Assembly (NCBI GenBank): GCA_937124585.1
Contig: CAKZKT010000098.1
Location: 1 to 55,622, forward strand
Direction: 5' to 3'
Origin: an uncultured Anaerolineae bacterium
GTDB taxonomy: Bacteria; Chloroflexota; Anaerolineae; CG2-30-64-16
DNA length: 55,622 nucleotides
A program made the position numbers and the translations under genes. This document shows, piece after piece, positions 8,501-15,330 of the stretch (positions are counted from its first letter, which is position 1; each line of letters begins with the position of its first letter). Under the pieces are notes generated by a model. That model worked only from the letters and a program-made list of their open reading frames with translations, was not told the origin of the DNA and made no database searches.

Positions 8501-10519
8501 TACAATCTGATCGTGCCTACCCTCTTCGGGCTGACCGGTGTCGCCGCGTTCTCGGTGGCCTTCAACCTGGCCGACGGCGACCGGGACACGGTATTCCCGG
8601 CCGAGGAGGCGCCTTTCGAGGGCCTGCGCATCGGCTCGCTGTTCGCCGGGCTGGCCGGCGTCTTTTTCGTCACCATCGTCGGCAACTTCGGCACGGTCAA
8701 GCTGCTGTTCGATCAGTTTGCGGTGCTCTCGACCCTCGAGATGCAGGGGGCGCTGGGGCTGGGCAAGCTGGCCCGCGTGCTGGACGGCCTGCTGAATTGG
8801 CTTCTCGGCAGGCAGCCGCTGAACTTCCCGAATGACTGGTGGTTCTGGAATCCGTCGCGAGTGATTCCCGATACCATCAACGAGTTTCCGTTCTTCACCT
8901 TTACCTATGCCGACCTGCACGCGCACATGATCGCGCTGCCGTTGACGTTGCTGGCGCTGGCAGTTGCCGTGGCGCTCGTGCGACGGGCAGAGGGCGGCGA
9001 GCCGGGCGAGGTGAGCCATCAGACACAGCCTGAGGAGCCCAGTCCGTGGCGTATCGAACGACGTGAGCTGGAGCTGTTGCTCCTGAGCGGCCTCGTGATC
9101 GGTGCGCTGCGGGCGACGAACACGTGGGACTTCCCCACCTATCTGCTGGCAAGCCTGGCGGCGATTGGGGTGATGGAGGCGACCCGACGGCTGGCACTGC
9201 CCTTCCCGACCGGCCTGGACGAGCGGCTGGGATTTCTGCTGCGCGCTGCCGTGGCCGTCCTCTGGCGGCTGATCGTCGTTGTGGTGGTGAGCAGTCTGAC
9301 GTTTTATCCGTACACCCGCTACTACGCCACAGCTTATGCCGGCTTGCAGCTGTGGCAGGAGAAGACGACCGGCCTGGCCGACTATCTCACCGTGTGGGGC
9401 TTCTTCCTGGCTCTGGCGATCATCTATCTGCTGAGTGAATGGGTCGTGCAGGCGCGCGCGCGTCAGCGGCCGCACTGGCTCGACGAGCTGCTGCCGATCA
9501 TTGTGGCGGCGGCAGTCGTGCTGATGGGCGCCGGTTTGCTGCTGAAGCTCCATGTGTGGCTCGTCGCGGTGCCGCTGTTCGCGCTGGCCGGGGTGCTGGC
9601 GCTGGGCCGCGATCTGCCGCCCACCCGACGGCTGGCCCTGCTTCTGCTCTGCCTGGCGCTGGCGATCACGATGGGGGTCGAGGTAGTGCGCCAGAAAGAC
9701 GACATCGGCCGGATGAACACGGTCTTCAAGTTTTACATGCAGGCGTGGGTGCTGTTCGGCGTGGCGACGGCGTTCGGGCTGGCGAACTGGGCGGCACGGG
9801 CGATGACCTGGCGACGAGACTGGCGTCGGCTGGCGTGGGGCGTCACGGCCGTTTTCTTCGCCGGCGTCATGCTCTACCCGGTCACCGCGGCGCCGGCCAA
9901 GATCCGGGACCGCTTCTCGGCCGAGGCGTCTCCGCGCGGCCTCGACGGCATGGCCTACATGGAGCGGGCGAAGTATTTCGACAACAATCGCGACCTCAGG
10001 CTGGATCAGGATAAAGATGCCATCCTGTGGCTGCTCCGCAACGTCGAAGGCTCGCCGGTGATCCTGGAGGCGCAGACGCCCGAATACCGGTGGGGCAGCC
10101 GCTTCAGCATTTACACCGGCCTGCCCACGGTGCAGGGCTGGAACTGGCATCAGAAGCAGCAGCGCAGCGTGGTGCCGGGCACCGTGATTGACCGCCGGGT
10201 GGCGCACGTGCGCGAGATCTACGAGACGACCGATCTGGCTCGGGCCCGCAAGCTGTTGAACTACTACGACGTGAGCTACATCATTGTCGGTGAGCTGGAG
10301 CGGGCCTATTACAATCCGGCCGGCCTGGCGAAGTTCGACATCTGGGCGCAAGAGGGCTATCTGGAACGCGTGTACGCGGGCGGCGTCGTGACGATTTATC
10401 GGGTGTCCCGGCCCGGCACCGCGGTCGCGGGCACCGCGCCCGCCTCCGGCATCGGCCCGCGGCCCGTGCCCACACCGACGCCGCTCGCGGCGCAGCCGTT
10501 CACCTCGCCGCAGCGGTGA
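5525..10519 (+). CDS. PMT-like glycosyltransferase fused to Chlor_Arch_YYY (DUF2298) domain
   Basis: About 1664 residues from ATG 5525 (a GTG at 5519 is also possible). The N-terminal half is a PMT/ArnT-like GT-C unit with the first luminal acidic pair in HPDERF (D63-E64). The C-terminal half is the Chlor_Arch_YYY domain, with GGEKPMDFAYLNAVIRS and the name-giving YYY motif at Y970-Y972, followed by INEFPFFTFTYADLHAHM and, near the end, MNTVFKFYMQAW. Compared with the paralogue at 10554-15197, it carries extra segments exactly where short repeats lie: about residues 400-425, about 475-545, and 857-866 (palindrome). YYY proteins are known mostly from Chloroflexi and archaea and have no proven activity; a role in glycan transfer or lipid-linked sugar handling is inferred from the GT-C half and neighbours. 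Confidence 0.85.
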   Translation: MTDLATNAVARRRESLARFWRQAQAWLATDVATRWLLVLILLVGAYLRLTHLNWDQGTHIHPDERFLTMVSDAMRLPQSLGEFFDSTKSPMSPYNKGYNFFVYGTLPLFIVKVVAEVANEFNQAVQLWVNEGGAALYLTGYDGIHFVGRALSGIFDLGCVLLAFVIGRRLYGRRVGLLAAALYAFAVLPLQQSHFYTVDTFGSFFALLAFYFAVRVAQGGEHGRRDGGWESYVGLGASLGASLACRINLAPLAGIAVLAAGIRLWDDWHSMAAFANANGSDNGRRRQSAWLGTLMQATLFRLLLMGFITIAVFRIAQPYAFGGTSLLDFSLAPKFRDNMAQISLLIRGDADYPPGHQWASRTPFVFPFVNMVVWGLGLPLGLAAWASWAAAAFQVTAGLTRKKVDKETKQQGALAPDHRTAVSSPHWRAHLLPVAWIGGMFLWQGLQYVQSMRYLLPIYPHLTIMAAWGLWGMVAWTHGQIGRSADRQIGKSAIGPVDEVGEAEPVRTPFVARMPDSGFRILYFTLRILRGASHALSIVVRSVERVVRTRRFAYGLLAAVTILTMLWGWGFLAIYRRPLSRVTASRWIYDNVPRGSVIANEHWDDGLPLRIDGKDGFGGWGYRGLSSSSDGSMQMYMEDTPEKRELLYRWLNEADYLVFSSNRLWGSIPRLPMRYPMTTLYYKLVFSGELGFELAAHFTSFPTIFGIQFNDTWAEEAFSVYDHPEVYIFRKTPAYSEALARSFFDPIDLEHVIQMWPKQVSAAPTALRFTPEKAQIQQAGGTWSALFSEDSLLNRSPVLSVVAWLLLIELLGLVAFPIAFVLMRGLADRGYGVSKILGILLLAWLSWFGPSIVGTLVETLHATSLQIPYARWWIALMLGLLIGVSAGLAWRRRHAFLAFVRARRSLLLTSEAVFLILFALFLLIRIGNPDLWHPARGGEKPMDFAYLNAVIRSTIFPPIDPWQSGGFMNYYYFGFVIVGTPVKLISILPWVAYNLIVPTLFGLTGVAAFSVAFNLADGDRDTVFPAEEAPFEGLRIGSLFAGLAGVFFVTIVGNFGTVKLLFDQFAVLSTLEMQGALGLGKLARVLDGLLNWLLGRQPLNFPNDWWFWNPSRVIPDTINEFPFFTFTYADLHAHMIALPLTLLALAVAVALVRRAEGGEPGEVSHQTQPEEPSPWRIERRELELLLLSGLVIGALRATNTWDFPTYLLASLAAIGVMEATRRLALPFPTGLDERLGFLLRAAVAVLWRLIVVVVVSSLTFYPYTRYYATAYAGLQLWQEKTTGLADYLTVWGFFLALAIIYLLSEWVVQARARQRPHWLDELLPIIVAAAVVLMGAGLLLKLHVWLVAVPLFALAGVLALGRDLPPTRRLALLLLCLALAITMGVEVVRQKDDIGRMNTVFKFYMQAWVLFGVATAFGLANWAARAMTWRRDWRRLAWGVTAVFFAGVMLYPVTAAPAKIRDRFSAEASPRGLDGMAYMERAKYFDNNRDLRLDQDKDAILWLLRNVEGSPVILEAQTPEYRWGSRFSIYTGLPTVQGWNWHQKQQRSVVPGTVIDRRVAHVREIYETTDLARARKLLNYYDVSYIIVGELERAYYNPAGLAKFDIWAQEGYLERVYAGGVVTIYRVSRPGTAVAGTAPASGIGPRPVPTPTPLAAQPFTSPQR
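6734..6749 (+). repeat. Octamer tandem repeat, family A, inside a coding region
   Basis: Two adjacent 8-bp units, GTAGACAA and GGAGACAA, followed by AGCAAC. The same unit type fills the intergenic tract at 46379-46458, and a degenerate relative (GGAAGACAAAGCAA) lies near 34117 in the RluB-Cmk linker. Here the repeat encodes VDKET inside a loop of the PMT-YYY protein that its paralogue lacks. Confidence 0.75.
6961..7007 (+). repeat. Octamer tandem repeat, family B (GCAGATCG), inside a coding region
   Basis: Three units of GCAGATCG followed by two of GCAAATCG and a degraded GCAATCGG. It encodes the low-complexity segment IGRSADRQIGKSAIG in the large PMT-YYY protein. The reading frame stays open even though the 8-bp unit is not a multiple of three. 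The flanking protein aligns with the paralogue only outside this tract. Confidence 0.8.
7058..7130 (+). repeat. Degenerate repeat tract with GCATTTTG words inside a coding region
   Basis: The words GATTCGGGATTCCGCATTTTG, in two pieces, and CGCTGCGCATTTTGCG recur within about 70 bp, with TATTTCACGCTGCG shared in part with the tract at 10600-10630. It encodes the RILYFTLRILRG segment of the PMT-YYY protein, which the paralogue lacks. Boundaries are approximate. Confidence 0.5.
8093..8120. repeat. Perfect 28-bp palindrome inside a coding region
   Basis: GTAGAGACGTTGCA is followed at once by its exact reverse complement TGCAACGTCTCTAC. It lies in frame in the PMT-YYY gene and encodes VETLHATSLQ (residues about 857-866), between WFGPSIVGT and IPYARWW. 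The two paralogues at 10554 and 15331 have no such residues at the equivalent place, so it looks like a 30-bp insertion of a repetitive extragenic palindrome-like element. Similar palindromes are, from memory, frequent in some cyanobacterial and Chloroflexi genomes. Confidence 0.9.
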
Positions 10520-10529
10520 AGCGGGAAGC

Positions 10530-10725
10530 GTCAGATGTCAGGGGGCAAGAGCGATGCGTGATATGAGCGGACGGGAAATTCCGTGCCTGCCCGCGCGCGT
10601 CTTGCGCTTTCGCATTTCACGCGCTGCGTCCGCGCCACGCCCGACATCCGACGCGTCCTGTGTCATGTCTCGTGCTTCACGTCTCACGCCCGACGCGTCA
10701 TGCCTGATGTTTGACGCATTACGTT
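10530..10725. repeat. Mosaic of degenerate ~8-bp words (family C: GACGCGTC, TCACGCC, CGTCAGAT)
   Basis: The stretch holds CGTCAGATGTCAGG, GATGCGTGATATGA, CGCATTTCACGCGCTGCG, CGACGCGTCCTG, TCACGTCTCACGCCCGA and CGACGCGTCATGCCTGATG: related words on both strands, about 8-9 bp apart. It spans the gap after the first PMT-YYY gene and the start of the second. Matching words recur at 15985-16040, 44471-44502 and 45482-45560. No protein-level conservation is visible across it. Confidence 0.55.
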
Positions 10726-13700
10726 TGGCGTTTCTCGTCCTGCTCTTCCTCGTTGCCGCCACGTTGCGGCTATGGAACATCAACTGGGACCGCTTCCAGC
10801 ACGTCCATCCCGATGAGCGGTTCATCGTCTGGGTGGCGGACAGCATGACGCCGCCCGCCGATCTGTCCTCGGCGCTCGATCCGCTTCGCTCGACGCTGAA
10901 CCCGTTTCGCTGGCCGCCCGGCCACGGCGATGAAGCCGGGAAGCCGCGCAGCTATCCTTATGGCCATTTCCCGCTCTACCTGTTGGTGGCGGTCGCGCAC
11001 GCCGGACAGGCGGTCGGTGAGTGGTTGGGCGAGACGACGTTGGCCTTTCCGGCCGCGCTCCAGCCGCTGCACACGGTGGGCCGGCGCCTGACCGAATATA
11101 ATTACCTGGCGCTGGTCGGCCGGGCCATTTCCGCAGTCTGTGATCTGGCGACATTGGCGCTGGTGTACGGCCTGGCGCGGCGCATCTACGGCGGGGCGGC
11201 CGGCCTGGCCGCGGCGGCTGCCTACGCGTTCGCCGTGCTGCCGATTCAACTCAGCCATTTCTATGCCGTGGATATGGTGCTGACGTGCTGCGTGATGGCG
11301 ACGCTCGTCGCGGCCGTGCGCTGGGCCGAGCGCGGCGGCTGGCTCGCGGCGCTGGTTGCCGGCGCATTCGCCGGCCTGGCGGTCGGCTCGAAGTTCAGCG
11401 CCATTCTCCTGGCGTTGCCCCTGGCGATGGGGGCGTGGCTCGGGCACGCCGGCCGCGCGAACCGGGCGGCTGATGCGCACGACGGCGCGCACCGGCGAGC
11501 GATGGCCGGCGGCAGGCCACGCAACAGGTCGGCGGCCGTGGCAGTCGGCCAGGCCGTTGCCGCGGCTGCCGCGGCTGCGTTCATCTTCGCGCTGACCAAC
11601 CCGTTCGCGTTGATCGAGCTGCGGGCCTATGTGTCGAACATCGCCGCACAGAACGCTATGGTCAGCGGGATCATGGACGCGCCGTATACCCGCCAGTACA
11701 TCGGCACGTTGCCCTACTGGTATTTCATCCAGCAGCTCAGCCAGTGGGGTCTGGGCTGGCCATTGGGCCTGCTGGCCTGGGGCGGTTTTGTCTGGGCGAT
11801 CGTGCGCTTCGGGCAGGGCCGGGCCGGTCGGGCCGAAATGGTGTTGCTGGCCTGGGCGTTGCCCTATTTCGCGCTGACGGGTGTCTTTCACGCCAAATTC
11901 CTGCGCTACATGGCGCCGCTGCTTCCTGTGCTGCTGATCTTCGCTGTGGGCGCGGCGGCAGCGGCGTATCGCTGGCTGGCCGACCGATGGGGCCGACGCG
12001 GCCGTGTGGTGTGGGGCGTGGCCGCGTTGACCGCGGCGTGTATCACGGTCGGCTGGGCGCTGGCCTTCCTCGGCGTCTATCGCCAGGAGCACCCCTGGAT
12101 CCGGGCTTCTCGCTGGATCTTCGCCAACATCCCGGATGGCAGTACACTCCTGACCGAACATTGGGACGATGCCCTGCCGTTGCTGATGGATGAGATCTCC
12201 GATCGGCCGCCTCGCCGCGACTATCGCCGGGTCGAGCTGCCGCTCTATGATCCCGATACGCCGGACAAGCTCGACACGCTGGCCGATGCGCTGAGCCGCG
12301 CCGACTACTTGATCCTGGCGAGCAATCGGCTGGCCGCGCCGATCGCGCGGCTGCGCAGCCGCTACCCGATGACGAGCAACTACTATCGCCTGCTCTTCGC
12401 GGGCGAGCTTGGCTATGTGAAGGTCGCCGAATTTACGGCCTATCCGCAGCTCTTCGGCATCGTCATCGCAGACGATCGGGCCGATGAGAGTTTCACGGTC
12501 TATGATCACCCGCGCGCGCTGATCTTCCAGAACAGCGATCGGCTGAGCGCCGGCCTGCTGCGCGCGCGGCTGGGGAGATATCTGCCGCGCGAATCGGGGC
12601 TGAGCATGACGCCGATGCGCAGTCGACATGTCGTGGATGCCTGGAACGCGCCGCTGCTGGCGGCCGGTCGGCGCGAGGTTCCCTCGTCTCTGGCGACCTC
12701 GGTCGCAGGGCACGGGAAGCCGGCCGGCCACGCCCGTTTTGCGCCGCAGCCGCCCGCTCCGGATGCGCCGCTGACGCTTGCGCAGCCGGTGGACACTCTG
12801 CCCGTGGTCGCCGATTTCCGTTGGAATGCCCTGGCGAGCAGCCGGCCGCCAGTGGCGGTTCTGCTCTGGTGGCTGGCCATCGCTGCGATAGGATGGGCGG
12901 CCTGGCCGTTGCTTTTCGCGCTGCTGCACGGCCTGCCCGATCGCGGCTTCGGCCTGGCGCGGCCTGCCGGGTGGCTGCTGATCGGCTGGGTGCACTGGAT
13001 CGGCGTGAGCCTGGGCTTGTGGCAGAACCGGCTGGCTGCAATCGCGGCGGTCGGCGGCGCCCTGCTTGTCTCCGGCATCGTCGCCGGCCGGATTCAGCGC
13101 CGAGAGCTCCGAGCTTTCTGGGCGAGCCGCCGCCATCTGCTTCTGACCGAAGAGGCCGTCTTTGCTGCCGCGTTTCTGGCGTTCGTCGGCATCCGGCTGC
13201 TGAATCCCGATCTGTGGCAGCCCTGGAACGGCGGCGAGAAGTTCATGGAGTCCGCATTCCTGAACGCAATTCTGCGCAGCGCACATTTCCCGCCCTATGA
13301 TCCGTATTTTGCCGGCGGCGTGCTCAACTATTACTACTATGGCCTCTATCTGGTCTCGCTGCCGATCAAGCTTACGGGAATTGTCCCGGAGGTGGCGTTC
13401 AACCTGGCCGTGCCGGCGCTGTTTGCCCTGACTGCGCTGAGCATCTTCAGCGTGGGCTATGCTTTGGCGAGCAGGGGCCGGCTCGGGGATGATGTCCGCC
13501 AGAAGGCATGGGCCGGCGCCGGCCTGGCGGTCGTGCTGGCGCTGTTGATGGGGAACCTGAATGCGCTGGATCAGTTCATCGGTCATCTGCGGCAGTTTGT
13601 TGCCGGCGTTCAGCCGTCGGGATTTGACTATTGGGCCTCCAGCCGGGTCATCCCGGAGACGATCAACGAGTTTCCGTTTTGGACGTTTCTGTTCGCCGAC

Positions 13701-15197
13701 CTGCATCCGCACCTGATCGCCATGCCGTTCGGAATGCTCGTGGTGGGCCTGGCGGCCAACTGGGTGCTGGCGGCCGGCAGCCACGTGCCAGGCACTCTGG
13801 CCACCATCCTGCTCCTGATCCTGTCTCTCGGCGCGCTGGGCGCCATCAACACGTGGGACCTGCCCACCTACTCGCTGCTGGTCGCTGCCGCGCTCTTTAT
13901 CGTCGCGTGGCGCGCGCAGCGTATCGTTGGCCTGTTTGCCGCGGCCATGACTGCCGCGGGCGTGATGGCGGCCGCCGTCGCCGCGTACTGGCCGTTCTAT
14001 GCCCACTACCAGTCGCAGATTGGTCGCGGCGAGGGAATCCTGCTGGCCCGCTACCTGGGCTGGGTGCGCAGAGCGAGCCCGCTCTCGGCCTGGCTGACCG
14101 TCTGGGGCATCCTGCTGGCCCTGAGCCTGATCGTGCTGGTCGGCCTCTGGTTGGAGGCCAGGGCGGCGCAGCAGCCCATGATCAAGATGCCGGCCGGGGA
14201 TGACGCGAGCCGACCACGACCGGGCGGCCGGTTCATGGTGGCCCTGGCGCTGATCGCGGCCCTGATCACCCTCATCGTGCTGGAGCGGCCGACCGCCGCA
14301 CTGATGGCGCTGCCGGTGGGCCTGGCGCTACCGCTGGCCTTCCGCCGTCGCAGCGCGGTGGCCGATAATTTTGCGGCGCTGCTGCTGGCGTTGGGCGCTG
14401 CTGTGGTGGCCGGGACCGAGCTCCTCTACCTGCGCGATTTTCTGGAAGGCGGCGATTGGTACCGCATGAACACGTTATTCAAATTCTCGGTGCCGGCCTG
14501 GTTGCTGCTTGGGTTGGGATGCGGCGCGATGCTGCCCCGCTTGTGGCGCGGGGTTGGCCGCCTGTCAGGGGCCGGCCTGGCCGGCCGCGCGGCCGTTGTC
14601 GGTCTGATCGCGGCCGGGCTGCTCTTCGTACCGCTGGGGACACAGGCGCGCGTGCGCGATCGCTTCCCGGAGCGCCGGCCGGCCATCGGCACGCTGAACG
14701 GCATGGATTACATGAGCGTCGGTGTGCTCTATTGGCCCAACCCCGCGCATCCGCTTGACCTGGCGCACGATTACCTCGCCATTCGCTGGCTGCTCGAGCA
14801 CGTGTCGGGCACGCCGATCATCGCAGAGGCGCCGGCGGGCAGCTACCTGGTGGCAGGTGAGACGGTCACCGCCGACTATTACCGGGCGGGTGGCCTGCGG
14901 ATCGCCAGCTTCACCGGCTTTCCGACACTGGTCGGCCAGCACCAGTACGAGCAGCGGCCGGCCGATCAGGTGGCGACGCGCACGCGGCTGGGCCAGGAGC
15001 TGTTCCGCACGACCGACCGCGAGCGCACGCGCGAATTGCTGGCCGAGTTGCGGGTCAGCGCGGTGTACGTGGGGCCGCTGGAGCGAGTTCTGTTCGACGA
15101 GAAAGCCCTGGACAAGTTTGAGGCTCTGGCCGCGCTCGGCGAGCTGGAGATGGTGTATCGCACGGCGCAGGCCACGATATATTGGGTCAGACGGTGA
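10554..15197 (+). CDS. Second PMT-like + Chlor_Arch_YYY (DUF2298) fusion protein
   Basis: 1547 residues from the ATG at 10554, which has an AGGGGG element nine bases upstream. The next in-frame ATG candidates are 10665 and 10707; the last gives MFDALRLAFLVLLFLV, directly at the first membrane helix, but has no ribosome site. The first 51 residues are encoded by repeat-like DNA and are probably not functional. The PMT-like half has HPDERF with the acidic pair at D87-E88. The YYY half has GGEKFMESAFLNAILRS and a four-Tyr motif at 926-929 (LNYYYYGLYL), then INEFPFWTFLFADLHPHL and MNTLFKFSVPAW. It is collinear with the preceding gene and probably arose by tandem duplication. Activity is unproven. 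Confidence 0.85.
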   Translation: MRDMSGREIPCLPARVLRFRISRAASAPRPTSDASCVMSRASRLTPDASCLMFDALRLAFLVLLFLVAATLRLWNINWDRFQHVHPDERFIVWVADSMTPPADLSSALDPLRSTLNPFRWPPGHGDEAGKPRSYPYGHFPLYLLVAVAHAGQAVGEWLGETTLAFPAALQPLHTVGRRLTEYNYLALVGRAISAVCDLATLALVYGLARRIYGGAAGLAAAAAYAFAVLPIQLSHFYAVDMVLTCCVMATLVAAVRWAERGGWLAALVAGAFAGLAVGSKFSAILLALPLAMGAWLGHAGRANRAADAHDGAHRRAMAGGRPRNRSAAVAVGQAVAAAAAAAFIFALTNPFALIELRAYVSNIAAQNAMVSGIMDAPYTRQYIGTLPYWYFIQQLSQWGLGWPLGLLAWGGFVWAIVRFGQGRAGRAEMVLLAWALPYFALTGVFHAKFLRYMAPLLPVLLIFAVGAAAAAYRWLADRWGRRGRVVWGVAALTAACITVGWALAFLGVYRQEHPWIRASRWIFANIPDGSTLLTEHWDDALPLLMDEISDRPPRRDYRRVELPLYDPDTPDKLDTLADALSRADYLILASNRLAAPIARLRSRYPMTSNYYRLLFAGELGYVKVAEFTAYPQLFGIVIADDRADESFTVYDHPRALIFQNSDRLSAGLLRARLGRYLPRESGLSMTPMRSRHVVDAWNAPLLAAGRREVPSSLATSVAGHGKPAGHARFAPQPPAPDAPLTLAQPVDTLPVVADFRWNALASSRPPVAVLLWWLAIAAIGWAAWPLLFALLHGLPDRGFGLARPAGWLLIGWVHWIGVSLGLWQNRLAAIAAVGGALLVSGIVAGRIQRRELRAFWASRRHLLLTEEAVFAAAFLAFVGIRLLNPDLWQPWNGGEKFMESAFLNAILRSAHFPPYDPYFAGGVLNYYYYGLYLVSLPIKLTGIVPEVAFNLAVPALFALTALSIFSVGYALASRGRLGDDVRQKAWAGAGLAVVLALLMGNLNALDQFIGHLRQFVAGVQPSGFDYWASSRVIPETINEFPFWTFLFADLHPHLIAMPFGMLVVGLAANWVLAAGSHVPGTLATILLLILSLGALGAINTWDLPTYSLLVAAALFIVAWRAQRIVGLFAAAMTAAGVMAAAVAAYWPFYAHYQSQIGRGEGILLARYLGWVRRASPLSAWLTVWGILLALSLIVLVGLWLEARAAQQPMIKMPAGDDASRPRPGGRFMVALALIAALITLIVLERPTAALMALPVGLALPLAFRRRSAVADNFAALLLALGAAVVAGTELLYLRDFLEGGDWYRMNTLFKFSVPAWLLLGLGCGAMLPRLWRGVGRLSGAGLAGRAAVVGLIAAGLLFVPLGTQARVRDRFPERRPAIGTLNGMDYMSVGVLYWPNPAHPLDLAHDYLAIRWLLEHVSGTPIIAEAPAGSYLVAGETVTADYYRAGGLRIASFTGFPTLVGQHQYEQRPADQVATRTRLGQELFRTTDRERTRELLAELRVSAVYVGPLERVLFDEKALDKFEALAALGELEMVYRTAQATIYWVRR

Positions 15198-15219
15198 GCG
15201 CGGCGCGGCAGGGCGGTTT

Positions 15220-15247
15220 TTGCAGCCGTGCCGCCTCATGCTAAAAT
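15220..15247 (+). promoter_or_regulatory. Possible sigma70 promoter for the stand-alone YYY gene
   Basis: TTGCAG at 15220-15225 and TAAAAT at 15242-15247 are separated by 16 bases, in the 133-bp gap before the next coding region. The match is reasonable but not perfect. It would give a leader of about 75 bases to the ATG at 15331. Confidence 0.4.
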
Positions 15248-15330
15248 TGAGGGCCGTATGATGGCTGTGGCCCGATGCAGGGCCGGTGGCCGCGGCCCTC
15301 GACATCCAGACAGGGTGGCAAAGTAACCTG

